Source: Streptomyces sp. KL109B (lineage in GTDB: Bacteria; Actinomycetota; Actinomycetes; Streptomycetales; Streptomycetaceae). From it: a stretch of DNA of 64,000 nt. The position numbers were made by a program, and so were the translations under genes. Within the stretch, counting starts at the first letter, position 1. Each line of letters starts with the position of its first letter. Shown here in pieces: positions 9,281 to 17,444 of the stretch. The DNA lies in NCBI RefSeq assembly GCF_030766935.1, contig NZ_JASERL010000001.1, positions 248,001 to 312,000 on the forward strand, in the 5' to 3' direction. The notes under the pieces are model-generated. The model saw only the letters and a list, made by a program, of their open reading frames with translations. It searched no databases and was not told where the DNA came from.

Positions 9281-9846
9281 CGCTGCCGAAGCAGGACCGT
9301 TCGCGGGTGACGCGGCAACGGCTCCTGGAATCCGCCGTCGCCTGCCTCGCCGCGCATGGCTGGTCCGGCTCGACCGTCTCCGTCGTCGCCGAGCACGCGG
9401 GCGTCTCGCGGGGCGCGGCCCAACACCACTTCCCGACCCGGGAGGACCTGTTCACGGCGGCCGTCGAGTACGTCGCGGAGGAGCGGTCCGTGGCGCTGCG
9501 GGCGCTGCGGCCGCAGGGGCGGGCGGAGGCCGTCGCGGCGCTCGTCGACCTCTACACGGGGCCGTTGTTCCGGGCGGCGCTGCACCTGTGGGTGGCCGCG
9601 TCGAACGAGCCGCAACTGGGTGGGCGGGTCACCGAGTTGGAGGCGCGGGTGGGGCGTGAGACGCACCGGATAGCGGTGGAGTTGCTGGGGGCGGACGAGG
9701 CGGTTCCCGGGGTACGGGAGGTGGTGCAAGGTCTCCTCGACATGGCGCGGGGCCTCGGCCTCGCGAATCTCCTCACGGATGACGGGGGCCGCCGGGACCG
9801 GGTGGTGTCGGAATGGGGCACCTTGGTCGACCGGGTCCTTGGTTGA
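9268..9846 (+). CDS. TetR-family transcriptional regulator (operon-linked)
   Basis: 192 residues. N-terminal HTH: RSRVTRQRLLESAVACLA then VVAEHAGVSRGAAQHHFPTR, the recognition helix of TetR proteins. The C-terminal ligand domain is helical and ends in LVDRVL. Its start lies inside the end of the hydratase gene, so it is the last cistron of the operon and probably autoregulates it, releasing DNA on binding an acyl-CoA. No operator can be assigned because the operon promoter lies left of the window. Confidence 0.88.
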   Translation: MGVVTLPKQDRSRVTRQRLLESAVACLAAHGWSGSTVSVVAEHAGVSRGAAQHHFPTREDLFTAAVEYVAEERSVALRALRPQGRAEAVAALVDLYTGPLFRAALHLWVAASNEPQLGGRVTELEARVGRETHRIAVELLGADEAVPGVREVVQGLLDMARGLGLANLLTDDGGRRDRVVSEWGTLVDRVLG

Positions 9847-9868
9847 CGCCCCCCCCACTCCCACGCCC

Positions 9869-9915
9869 CGGGGCTCCGCCCCGGACCCCGCGCCTCAAAC
9901 GCCGGCGAGGCTTGA
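9869..9915 (+). repeat. Dispersed palindromic element, copy 2
   Basis: GC-rich element starting CGGGGCTCCGCCCCGG and ending GGCGAGGCTTGA, just after the TetR stop. It forms a hairpin through GGGGC/GCCCC and probably contributes to transcription termination. Confidence 0.75.
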
Positions 9916-10042
9916 TTTCCCCACCCGTGCCTTGGGGCACCCCCCGGTGGGGGCATCTCCCACCCCGCCCCATCTCCCACCCACCCGCCCCCTCCGGGGG
10001 CGTCGGCCCCACGGGGTACCGCCACGCGCTTCGGGCAGTCTG

Positions 10043-10332
10043 CCGCCGCCCTCCGGCTCCCCACCCGTCGCGGCCGGCCGCACCCGTCCTGGGTAAGACG
10101 CCGCCCCCGGCTCCCCACCCGTCGCGGCCGACGCCACCCCGCCTCGGGGAGTCTGCCGTCGTCCCCGGCTCCTCACCCATTGCGGCCGACGCGCCCCCGC
10201 CTCGGGGAGTCTGCCGCCGCCCCCGGCTCCCCACCCGTCGCGGCCGACGCCACCCCGCCTCGGGCAGTCGGTCGCCGCGCCCCGGCTCCCCACCCGTTGC
10301 GGCCGGCCGCTACCGCCTTGGGCAATCTGCCG
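10043..10332. repeat. 58-bp tandem repeat, five units
   Basis: Units begin near 10046, 10101, 10159, 10217 and 10275; four are exactly 58 bp and the first is about 55. Shared core: CCGGCTCCCCACCCGT, GCGGCCG and CTCGGGNAGTCTGCCG. A degenerate extra unit precedes at about 10000-10045. 58 is not a multiple of three, so open frames through it are not coding. It fills most of the 594-bp gap between convergent TetR and citrate synthase genes. Confidence 0.85.
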
Positions 10333-10390
10333 CCTTGGGCGGCAGGGTGGGCAAGGCGGCCCCCGGTGCGGCGGAATGGAAGCGAGGGGG

Positions 10391-10426
10391 CCGGCCCCGG
10401 CGTACGTACCGAAACCCCGGGGCCGG
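10391..10426 (-). terminator. Hairpin after citrate synthase
   Basis: CCGGCCCCGG at 10391-10400 pairs perfectly with CCGGGGCCGG at 10417-10426. It lies 15 bases past the citrate synthase stop. Confidence 0.6.
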
Positions 10427-10440
10427 GTGAACCGGGACGG

Positions 10441-11553
10441 CTAGTGCGCGATGTCCGCGTACCCCTCGAGGTCGCGCGGGGGGCGCGCCGCGGGGCCCAC
10501 GTAGTGGGCCGACGGGCGGACGAGGCGGCCCGTGCGCTTCTGCTCGAGGATGTGCGCGCTCCACCCCGCCGTACGCGCACACGTGAACATCGACGTGAAC
10601 ATGTGCGCCGGCACCTCCGCGAAGTCGAGCACGATCGCCGCCCAGAACTCGACGTTCGTGGCGAGCACCCGGTCGGGCCGCCGCGCGTGCAGCTCCGCCA
10701 GCGCCGCCTTCTCCAACGCCTCCGCGACCTCGAAGCGCGGCGCCCCCAACTCCCGCGCCGTACGCCGAAGTACCCGGGCCCGAGGATCCTCGGCCCGGTA
10801 CACCCGGTGCCCGAACCCCATCAACCGCTCACCCTTGTCGAGCGCCTTGCGGACATACGCCTCCGCGTCCCCCGTCCGCTCGATCTCCTCGATCATGCCG
10901 AGGACACGGGAGGGCGCTCCGCCGTGCAACGGCCCGGACATCGCCCCCACGGCCCCCGACAGCGCCGCCGCCACATCCGCCCCGGTCGACGCGATGACCC
11001 GGGCCGTGAACGTAGAGGCGTTCATGCCGTGCTCCGCCGCCGACGTCCAGTACGCGTCGACGGCCGCCACATGCTTCGGGTCCGGCTCCCCGCGCCACCT
11101 CTTCATGAACCGCTCGACGACGGTCTCCGCCGTGTCGATCTCCCGCTGCGGCACCATCGGTAGCCCCTGACCGCGCGCGGACTGCGCGACGTACGAGAGC
11201 GCCATGACGGCGGCGCGCGCGAGATCGTCGCGGGCCTGCGCCTCGTCGATGTCGAGCAGCGGCTTCAGGCCCCACACGGGGGCCAGCATGGCCAGCGCCG
11301 ACTGCACGTCGACCCGGATGTCACCGGAGTGGACGGGGATCGGGAACGGCTCGGCCGGCGGCAGGCCCGGGTTGAAGGCGCCGTCGACCAGCAGCCCCCA
11401 GACGTTCCCGAACGACACATGGCCGACCAGATCCTCGATGTCGACGCCCCGATAGCGCAGGGCGCCGCCTTCCTTGTCCGGTTCGGCGATCTCTGTCTCG
11501 AACGCGACGACACCTTCGAGGCCAGGGACAAAGCCAGGGGCGGGGTCGGACAT
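10441..11553 (-). CDS. Citrate synthase-like protein 2
   Basis: 370 residues of the citrate synthase family, condensing acetyl-CoA or propionyl-CoA with oxaloacetate. Signatures: GALRYRGVDIEDL, SGPLHGGAPSRVL with the catalytic His, and GFGHRVYRAEDPRA. The family's catalytic Asp region follows near FEVAEALEKAAL. The N-terminus is shorter than hexameric citrate synthases, as in the small dimeric type. Start: ATG at 11553, with AGAGGAG upstream on the minus strand. It is single and divergent from pdxH. In S. coelicolor a second citrate synthase sits next to pdxH in the same way; whether it prefers propionyl-CoA (methylcitrate) cannot be read here. Confidence 0.88.
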   Translation of the reverse strand: MSDPAPGFVPGLEGVVAFETEIAEPDKEGGALRYRGVDIEDLVGHVSFGNVWGLLVDGAFNPGLPPAEPFPIPVHSGDIRVDVQSALAMLAPVWGLKPLLDIDEAQARDDLARAAVMALSYVAQSARGQGLPMVPQREIDTAETVVERFMKRWRGEPDPKHVAAVDAYWTSAAEHGMNASTFTARVIASTGADVAAALSGAVGAMSGPLHGGAPSRVLGMIEEIERTGDAEAYVRKALDKGERLMGFGHRVYRAEDPRARVLRRTARELGAPRFEVAEALEKAALAELHARRPDRVLATNVEFWAAIVLDFAEVPAHMFTSMFTCARTAGWSAHILEQKRTGRLVRPSAHYVGPAARPPRDLEGYADIAH

Positions 11554-11746
11554 CGGGCGGCTCCTCTGGATGCGTGGGCGGGCTGGATGCGTGGGTTGTG
11601 CGTGCGTGGTTCTCACCTGCGGATGCGCGGTCGTGTGCGACTCGCGCTCCGGGTCGGTACACCCGTGATGCCCCGTACGGCGGGCGGCTCAACCGTTCCC
11701 GGCCCCTGGAACATAACCCTCCGTGCCACAGTTGGCGAGAGCGTGC

Positions 11747-11759
11747 GGCACTCAGTGCC
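11747..11759. promoter_or_regulatory. 13-bp perfect palindrome upstream of pdxH
   Basis: GGCACTCAGTGCC is a perfect inverted repeat (6+1+6), about 50 bases before the pdxH start in the 256-bp region shared with citrate synthase. Candidate operator; no known binder can be named. Confidence 0.5.
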
Positions 11760-11809
11760 ATGTTTCGCCCTGCGTGCGTCTGTGGCCGTCCGTCCGGGAG
11801 GATGTCGCC

Positions 11810-12493
11810 GTGAGCGCCCACGACGACCCTCAACTCGACCTCGCCGACATGCGCGAGCAGTACCGCGCCCAGGACGGCGGCCTCCTGGAGGGCGACCTCG
11901 CCCCGCACCCGATGGAACAGTTCACCCGCTGGTTCAAACAGGCGGCGGCCCCCGGCTTCCCGCTGTCCGAGCCCAACGCCGTGGTCGTCTCCACCGCGGA
12001 CGCCGAGGGCCGCCCCAGCTCCCGCACGGTGCTGCTCAAGTCGTACGACGACGGGGGCTTCGTCTTCTACACCAACTACGAATCCCGCAAGGCGCACGAC
12101 CTCTCCGCCAACCCGCACGTCGCGCTGCTCTTCCCCTGGCACCCGATGGGCCGCCAGGTCCTGGTGACGGGAACGGCGGAGCGTACGTCGAGGACCGAGA
12201 CCGAGGCGTACTTCCACTCGCGGCCGCACGGTTCCCAACTCGGCGCGTGGGCCAGCGCGCAGTCCTCCGTGCTGGCCTCGCGCGACGAGCTCGACGCCCG
12301 TTACGCGGAACTGTCCCGCCGGTACCCGCAGGGCACTCCGGTGCCGGTCCCGCCCCACTGGGGTGGCTTCCGCGTCACCCCGCTGACCGTCGAGTTCTGG
12401 CAGGGCCGCGAAAACCGCCTCCACGACCGCCTCCGTTACGTCCACACCCCGTCCCCCGACACCCCTTGGCGCATCGACCGCCTCAGCCCGTGA
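11810..12493 (+). CDS. pdxH: Pyridoxamine 5'-phosphate oxidase
   Basis: 227 residues. The FMN enzyme oxidises PNP or PMP to pyridoxal 5'-phosphate, the last step of vitamin B6 salvage. Seen: [60 protein letters not shown], and the C-terminal [25 protein letters not shown] signature split over two stretches. Start GTG at 11810 with GGGAGGA eight bases upstream; upstream in-frame ATG 11723 lacks an SD. Convergent with the hydrolase gene across a large hairpin. Confidence 0.95.
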   Translation: MSAHDDPQLDLADMREQYRAQDGGLLEGDLAPHPMEQFTRWFKQAAAPGFPLSEPNAVVVSTADAEGRPSSRTVLLKSYDDGGFVFYTNYESRKAHDLSANPHVALLFPWHPMGRQVLVTGTAERTSRTETEAYFHSRPHGSQLGAWASAQSSVLASRDELDARYAELSRRYPQGTPVPVPPHWGGFRVTPLTVEFWQGRENRLHDRLRYVHTPSPDTPWRIDRLSP

Positions 12494-12523
12494 ACCATTC
12501 CGTGAGCCATTCCGTGAACCACT

Positions 12524-12570
12524 CAAGCCCCTGCGGCGATTGAGCAGCGGGGTCCGGGGCGGAGCCCCGG
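12524..12570 (-). repeat. Dispersed palindromic element, copy 3
   Basis: Starts CAAGCCCCTGCGGCGATTG and ends GGAGCCCCGG. It is inverted relative to copy 4, about 30 bases away. Confidence 0.85.
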
Positions 12571-12645
12571 TGGCGCAACACCCTCCGGGGCCGAGGTCTC
12601 GGGGCGCTGCCCCGAACCCCGCTCCTCAATCGCCGGAGGGGCTTA
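12527..12645. terminator. Large inverted-repeat terminator between pdxH and hydrolase
   Basis: Copies 3 and 4 of the dispersed element face each other with about 45-bp arms and a short loop. They would fold into a long hairpin between convergent genes, a natural two-way terminator. Confidence 0.65.
12600..12645 (+). repeat. Dispersed palindromic element, copy 4
   Basis: Starts CGGGGCGCTGCCCCG and ends GCCGGAGGGGCTTA, in forward orientation. Confidence 0.85.
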
Positions 12646-12668
12646 ATTGGCCCGCACCGGCCGGAGGC

Positions 12669-13532
12669 CTAAAGTTCCGCGAGGACCCCGTCCAGGAACG
12701 GCTCGATCGCCTCCCGCCACGCCTCCGGCTGGTCGTAGTGCACGAGATGCCCGGCGTCGGCCACCTCCGCGTACACCCCCCTGGGAAGGACCCGCACCAT
12801 TTCCTGCGCCTCGGCCCGCCCCAACTCCCCGTCGAGCCCACGCAGTACGAGCGCCGGACACCGCACCCCGGCCAGCTCCTCCCAGTGCGCGTCGTACACC
12901 CACGTGGAACGCGCCGCGAGCATCTGGCGGCGCGAGAACACCGGTCGCCAGCCGTCCGCGGTCTCCGTCATCACCTCGGAGTAGAACTCCCCGCGCGCCG
13001 GGTTGGGCCGCTCCACCCAGGGGTCGTCCTCCCCGAACCACTTCCGTACGTCCGCGAGCGTCGCGAACGGCAGCGGCCACGCCTTGAACCAGTCCTCCCA
13101 CTCCCGCTGCGAAGCGGCGCCCAGCGCGGACGCCCGCATGTCGCAGATGATCAGGCCGCGGACGAGATCGGGCCGCCGCGCGGCGAGCTGCCACGCCGTG
13201 AGCGCTCCCATGGAGTGCCCGATGAGCACGGCCGGTTCCAGCCCCAGCTGGACGAGCGCCGCCTCCGCGTCCAGTACGTACGCCTCCCGGTCGAACGGTC
13301 CCTGCGGCGGCTTGTCGCTCTGGCCGTGCCCGCGCTGGTCGAGCGCGACCGCCCGATGTCGCTCGGCGAGCCAGCGAGCCGTCCCCGCCCAGTGGGAGGC
13401 CCGGCCCATGAGCCCGTGCAGCAGCAGGACTCCGGGACTGTGGCCGGCCTCGCCCGTCTTGGGCGGGTCGGCGAACTCCCAGGCGGCCAGGTGGATCCCG
13501 CCCGCTCCGGTCACGTCGATGCGCCGTGCCAT
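12669..13532 (-). CDS. Alpha/beta hydrolase
   Basis: 287 residues from ATG 13532 (GTG at 13544 is an alternative, but GAGGGG abuts it too closely). LLLHGLMGRASHW forms the oxyanion loop, GHSMG carries the nucleophile serine, and the C-terminal ADAGHLVHYDQPEAW carries the catalytic His. The Asp is in the LVLRGLDGELG region. Related to epoxide-hydrolase/haloperoxidase-type esterases with a cap domain at 140-210. Substrate unknown. Single gene facing pdxH. Confidence 0.88.
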   Translation of the reverse strand: MARRIDVTGAGGIHLAAWEFADPPKTGEAGHSPGVLLLHGLMGRASHWAGTARWLAERHRAVALDQRGHGQSDKPPQGPFDREAYVLDAEAALVQLGLEPAVLIGHSMGALTAWQLAARRPDLVRGLIICDMRASALGAASQREWEDWFKAWPLPFATLADVRKWFGEDDPWVERPNPARGEFYSEVMTETADGWRPVFSRRQMLAARSTWVYDAHWEELAGVRCPALVLRGLDGELGRAEAQEMVRVLPRGVYAEVADAGHLVHYDQPEAWREAIEPFLDGVLAEL

Positions 13533-13633
13533 TGGCCCTGGCACCCCCTCGTGGTCGCGCCTGCAGTCGCGTACCCGTGCACGCTATCGAACCTGTTTTC
13601 GAAAGCGCGGTGCTCTCGGACAACACCCCTCAT

Positions 13634-13651
13634 TTGAGTGACATGACTCAA
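13634..13651. promoter_or_regulatory. HAIR-like inverted repeat upstream of the hydrolase
   Basis: TTGAGT-GACATG-ACTCAA, perfect six-base arms, about 100 bases upstream of the hydrolase start. HspR's HAIR consensus is CTTGAGT-N7-ACTCAAG; here the spacer is six, so HspR binding is doubtful. Confidence 0.45.
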
Positions 13652-13768
13652 GGAATGACCGGCGCTGTCGAGGGGATCTCTTCAGCGGGAGGCGGGCCGC
13701 TCGGGGAAATCGGTCCGAGGGGAGCGACCCTGGGAGCTCGGGGCTCCGGGTCGCGACAGGGGAGGACA

Positions 13769-13796
13769 GGCCCCGGCGCCGCAAGGCGCCGGGGCC
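13769..13796. terminator. Strong GNRA-loop terminator
   Basis: GGCCCCGGCGCC and GGCGCCGGGGCC form a perfect 12-bp stem around a GCAA tetraloop. It probably ends the dmdR1 transcript before the hydrolase promoter. Confidence 0.75.
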
Positions 13797-14084
13797 CTCT
13801 GTGTGCCGTGCGGCATGTGCTGCCGCGCCGTGTGTGCCCCGCGTACCCCGTGTTTTCGGCGGCCGCCGCGTGCCCCGCGTCCCCCAGGCCCGTCGCGCCC
13901 CGATCGGCCGGTCCATGCGGCCCCCTCTGGTCATATGCCTCACGCGACAGCCTTGCACGCCGAGCGTCCGGCCGCTGCGGTTCCGCACAGTGAATCTTGT
14001 TTTCTGCGCGGAAGTGCCGCATGTGCGGATACAAGTCAACTTACCCGCACGACACGGAAGTTGACGCCCGCCCCTGGAGGGGTG

Positions 14085-14777
14085 TCAGCGCTTCGCAACG
14101 AACACGTGCGACGCGATCTCCGCCTCCAGCTCCGCCGCCTCACCGCTGCTGCCGACGAGTACCCCACCCGGCGACTGCGTCACGCTCACCACCGAACCGG
14201 GCTGCACGCCCGCCCGGCGCAGCGTGTACATCAGCTGCGCGTCCGTCTGGATCGGCTCGCCGATGCGGCGCACCACGACCGTCTTGCCGTCGGCGCCCGG
14301 GTCGAGGTCGGACAGCGAGACCATCCCCTCGTCCAGGAACGGGGTCGCCCCGTCCTTCTCGCCCAGCTCCTCCAGGCCCGGGATCGGGTTCCCGTACGGC
14401 GACTCCGTCGGGTGCCTCAGCAGTTCGAGGACGCGGCGCTCCACCGCCTCGCTCATCACGTGCTCCCAGCGACAGGCCTCCGCGTGCACCTGCTCCCACT
14501 CCAGGCCGATCACGTCCACGAGCAGGCACTCCGCGAGGCGGTGCTTGCGCATCACGCGGGTGGCGAGCTGGCGGCCGTCCTCGGTCAGCTCCAGGTGCCG
14601 GTCGGCCGCGACGGCGACCAGGCCGTCCCGCTCCATGCGGGCCACGGTCTGGCTGACCGTCGGCCCGCTCTGGTCGAGCCGCTCGGCGATCCGGGCGCGC
14701 ATGGGGACCACACCTTCCTCCTCCAGCTCGAGGATGGTGCGGAGGTACATCTCCGTGGTGTCGATCAGTCCGGACAT
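14085..14777 (-). CDS. dmdR1: Iron-dependent repressor DmdR1 (DtxR/IdeR family)
   Basis: 230 residues. HTH at 1-70 (DTTEMYLRTILELEEEGVVP, DQSGPTVSQTVARMERDG), dimer/metal domain at about 71-140, and C-terminal SH3-like FeoA domain from about 150. All DtxR metal ligands are present at canonical numbers: site 2 M10, C102, E105, H106; site 1 H79, E83, H98. With Fe(II) it represses siderophore (desferrioxamine) and iron-uptake genes. Divergent from a SIS gene; a dre site for the GlcNAc-responsive DasR lies between them. DasR control of dmdR1 has been reported for S. coelicolor. An antiparallel gene, adm, has also been described over dmdR1 there; long antisense frames exist here too (for example 14224-14802 +). 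Confidence 0.95.
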   Translation of the reverse strand: MSGLIDTTEMYLRTILELEEEGVVPMRARIAERLDQSGPTVSQTVARMERDGLVAVAADRHLELTEDGRQLATRVMRKHRLAECLLVDVIGLEWEQVHAEACRWEHVMSEAVERRVLELLRHPTESPYGNPIPGLEELGEKDGATPFLDEGMVSLSDLDPGADGKTVVVRRIGEPIQTDAQLMYTLRRAGVQPGSVVSVTQSPGGVLVGSSGEAAELEAEIASHVFVAKR

Positions 14778-14929
14778 ACATGCCCCTCGTGTAGCTCTTT
14801 AGCTCCGCGACAGCCGTGCGCTGGCCCTGGAACCCAGTACTCGTTAACCCAGAACTCAATTCTGACGCATACCGCTGACAACCGTGACGCGCCAGGAAAA
14901 CACCGGGCCCGGCGGGGCCGGGAAGCGTA

Positions 14930-14935
14930 TTGACA
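14930..14935 (+). promoter_or_regulatory. -35-like TTGACA upstream of the SIS gene
   Basis: A consensus TTGACA stands five bases before the dre site. No good -10 hexamer follows, so the promoter is tentative. DasR at the dre would occlude it. Confidence 0.45.
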
Positions 14936-14939
14936 GAGC

Positions 14940-14955
14940 ACTGGTCCAGACCGCA
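14940..14955. promoter_or_regulatory. DasR responsive element (dre)
   Basis: ACTGGTCCAGACCGCA matches the dre consensus ACTGGTCTAGACCACT at 12 of 16 positions, including the entire ACTGGTC arm. It lies between dmdR1 (163 bases away) and the SIS gene (80 bases away). Confidence 0.75.
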
Positions 14956-15034
14956 CCGTGATCGGCGAACGCGCCGAGCACCACGAGCGACGCCGAGACT
15001 GGACCCGACCCACCAGGACCCAAGGGGCACGCCG

Positions 15035-15799
15035 ATGAGCGAGAGCAAGCTGGCCGCGCAGTACCTCGACGCCTCCATCGGACTCCTGACGCGCATCCGC
15101 GACGAGGAGGCCGGCAGTATCGCCGCGGCCGGCACCCTGCTCGCCGACACCGTCGCCGCGGGCGGCCGCCTCTTCGCCTTCGGCGCGGGGCACTCCGGGC
15201 TCGCCGCCCAGGACGTCGTCTACCGCGCGGGCGGGCTCGCCCTGATGAACCTGCTGTCGGTGCCGGGCACGGTCGGCGTCGACGTCATGCCGGCCACGCT
15301 CGGCTCCGCCCTGGAACGGGTCGACGGGCTCGCGGCGGCGGTCCTGGAGGCCAGCCCCGCGCGGTCCGGCGACGCCCTGGTGATCATCTCCCTGTCCGGG
15401 CGCAACGCGCTCCCCGTGGAAATGGCCCTCAGCGCCCGCGCCGCAGGCCTCAAGGTCATCGGCGTGACCTCACTGGCGTACGCCACCGGGCCCGACGCCC
15501 CCACGTCCCGGCACGCCTCCGGCAGCTATCTGCGCGACCACTGCGACGTCGTCCTCGACTCGAAGATCGCGCCCGGCGACGCGGAACTCACCCACGACGG
15601 CGTCGACACCCCCTTCGCCTCCGCCTCCACGGTCACCGCCAGCGCCCTGATGCAGGCCACCCTCGCGACCTGCGCCGCGTCCCTCGCCGAACGCGGCATC
15701 CAGCCCCCGCTGCTGCGCTCCGGAAACATCGACGGCGGCCTCGAGTGGAACGCGCGCGTGTTCGCGGAGTACGGAGACCGAATCTTCTACCGGAGGTGA
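15035..15799 (+). CDS. SIS-domain sugar-phosphate isomerase/binding protein
   Basis: 254 residues with one SIS domain: LFAFGAGHSGLAAQDVVYRAG is the phosphosugar-binding loop and VIISLSGRNALPVEMALSAR the second. Relatives are MurQ/GmhA-like and bind amino-sugar phosphates. A dre site in its promoter links it to the GlcNAc regulon, so an amino-sugar phosphate substrate is likely (inference). ATG 15035 follows a weak AAGGGG at about 15022. Its stop is inside the first unit of a 32-bp tandem repeat. Confidence 0.8.
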   Translation: MSESKLAAQYLDASIGLLTRIRDEEAGSIAAAGTLLADTVAAGGRLFAFGAGHSGLAAQDVVYRAGGLALMNLLSVPGTVGVDVMPATLGSALERVDGLAAAVLEASPARSGDALVIISLSGRNALPVEMALSARAAGLKVIGVTSLAYATGPDAPTSRHASGSYLRDHCDVVLDSKIAPGDAELTHDGVDTPFASASTVTASALMQATLATCAASLAERGIQPPLLRSGNIDGGLEWNARVFAEYGDRIFYRR

Positions 15800-15881
15800 C
15801 GGGATCCGGCGGGCGCCACCGGCGGCTGTGACGGGACCCGGCGGGCGCCACCGGCGGCTGTGACGGGACCCGGCGGGCGCC
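15796..15881. repeat. 32-bp tandem repeat, 2.7 units
   Basis: Units at 15796-15827 and 15828-15859 and a partial unit at 15860-15881 differ by a single base. Each starts GTGACGGGA and contains the GGCGCCACCGGCGGCT hairpin. The first unit supplies the SIS stop codon, and the array ends at the stop of the convergent PAS gene; it may act as a terminator. Confidence 0.8.
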
Positions 15882-15886
15882 GGGCG

Positions 15887-17266
15887 CTACCGGTCGTCCG
15901 CCGCCACCTCCCACGCCAGGTCCACCGCCGCGGCGATCCGTGCCGCCACGCTCTCCGCGTACGCGGCGTCCGCGCGCTCGAAGCCGGCTCTGCTGGCGCC
16001 CCGTAGGAACGTCACCACGCCCAGCGTCCGCCCCCGGCTGCGCAGCACCGCGCACAGCGCGTACACCGTGCCCTCCGGCCACTGCCGGTCCGCGGCCCAC
16101 TCCGGGCCCGCGGCCGCGTCCGCGGCGGTCCGTACCGAACCCGTCCGCTCCACGCACTGCGGAGCCGGATGCCCCGCCGCGTACCGCACCGGCAGCGCAC
16201 CCCGCGTCACCAGCAGGCTCGGCCCCGGCGCCCCCGACGGTGTGGCGGCGGCCCGCACCAGACGGAGCGGCTCCTCGCTCGACACCAGGTCGATCACCGC
16301 GTGGTCGGCGAACCCGGCGAGCGCGAAGTCCAGGTGCACCGTCGCCGCCTCGGCCGGGTCCTCGCACTCGGCGGCGGCCCGCGCGGCACGGTGCAACTGC
16401 TGCGAGCGGAACCGGAGCCCCGCCGCCTCCTGCTCGCTCAGCTTCGCCTCGGTCACGTCCTGGAACAGCCACCCCACGCCCAACGGCACCGGCTCCTCCG
16501 CGAGCGGCGACGCGAGCCGCACGAACCCGCTGCGCCAGCACCGCCGCTCCTGCCGACCGCCCGCCTCACCGGGCCGCCGCAACGTCACCCACACCTCCGT
16601 CGGGGACGGTGGCGGGCCCTCGGCGAGCACATGCGCGAGCGCGCTCTCCAGCTCCTCCACGCCCTGCCCGACCAGATCCCCGAGCGGCCGCCCGAGCGCG
16701 GCGCCGCGCCCGACTCCGAGGGACCGCGCGGCATGCGCGTTCACGACGGCGGGCCGCAGATCGGCGTCGACGAGTACGACACCCCACGCGGCGTCCTCGA
16801 ACAGGGCCTCGCTCAACGCGATGGACCGCTCCAGGTCGATCTGCGCGTGCACCTCACTGAAGGCGCAGTACACCCCGGCGGGCTTCCCGTCGGCCCCGCG
16901 CACGGCGGCGGACTGCGTCCGCACGAGCACCCGCCCACCCTCCTTGGTGAGCAGCGCGAACTCGTTCACCTGCCGCCCCGGAGCGTGCATCGCGGCGAGC
17001 AGCCGCCCCTGCACCTCGTCCGCGTCGGCCGGCCGCACGGCCCACCCCGCGAACCCGTGCCGCCCCACAGCCTCCTCGGCCGACCAGCCGAGCACCCGCT
17101 CGGCCTCCCGGTTCCAGTGGGTCACGACCCCGTCGGCGTCGAAGGCGCACAACGCGGCGTCCATGCCGTCGAGCAGCGCGGCCAGCAGATCGGCCCCGTC
17201 CGGCTCCGGGTCCGGCTCCTCGGGTCCTAGCGCGTCAGTGGTCCCACTACGCCTGGAAGCACTCAC
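15887..17266 (-). CDS. PAS-PAS-GAF sensory protein without output domain
   Basis: 459 residues from GTG 17266 (AGGGGGTGGGG about six bases upstream; GTG 17278 is an alternative). PAS 1 at about 25-135 ([29 protein letters not shown]), PAS 2 at about 150-265 ([26 protein letters not shown]), and a GAF domain from about 300 to the end. No kinase, PP2C, GGDEF or HTH follows. It may be a decoupled sensor that works by binding a partner, as in RsbU-like networks that have lost the phosphatase. Ligands unknown. Confidence 0.8.
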   Translation of the reverse strand: MSASRRSGTTDALGPEEPDPEPDGADLLAALLDGMDAALCAFDADGVVTHWNREAERVLGWSAEEAVGRHGFAGWAVRPADADEVQGRLLAAMHAPGRQVNEFALLTKEGGRVLVRTQSAAVRGADGKPAGVYCAFSEVHAQIDLERSIALSEALFEDAAWGVVLVDADLRPAVVNAHAARSLGVGRGAALGRPLGDLVGQGVEELESALAHVLAEGPPPSPTEVWVTLRRPGEAGGRQERRCWRSGFVRLASPLAEEPVPLGVGWLFQDVTEAKLSEQEAAGLRFRSQQLHRAARAAAECEDPAEAATVHLDFALAGFADHAVIDLVSSEEPLRLVRAAATPSGAPGPSLLVTRGALPVRYAAGHPAPQCVERTGSVRTAADAAAGPEWAADRQWPEGTVYALCAVLRSRGRTLGVVTFLRGASRAGFERADAAYAESVAARIAAAVDLAWEVAADDR

Positions 17267-17444
17267 CTGGCACCCCACCCCCTGCAGGCCGTGTCGGCGG
17301 GACGAATTCCTCGTACTGCTTCAGATCATTCAACTCGAACGTGACGCATCCCACATGTACTTCAGGCAAGTTAAAGGAAACCGACAACCGCATACGTCCA
17401 GCATGCAACGCCCGAGCGGATATACGTACGACGACAATGAACCC

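Larger units (their letters stand above)
13533..14084. other. 552-bp non-coding stretch
   Basis: No credible gene. It holds an inverted repeat TTGAGT-N6-ACTCAA at 13634-13651, a strong terminator at 13769-13796, and an 8-bp inverted repeat GTCAACTT/AAGTTGAC around 14036-14066. Reading frames here have low-complexity, GC-driven translations. Confidence 0.6.

Noticed and set aside
9773..10293. Several open frames through the 58-bp repeat giving MGSRGRRQTPRGG-like proteins
   Set aside because: The unit is 58 bp, so each copy changes frame; translations are repetitive and lack SD sites.
10043..10332. Possible CRISPR array
   Set aside because: Units follow one another directly without unique spacers and no cas gene is present.
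13648..14034. 128-codon frame in the gap between hydrolase and dmdR1
   Set aside because: It spans a strong terminator hairpin and has no recognisable features.
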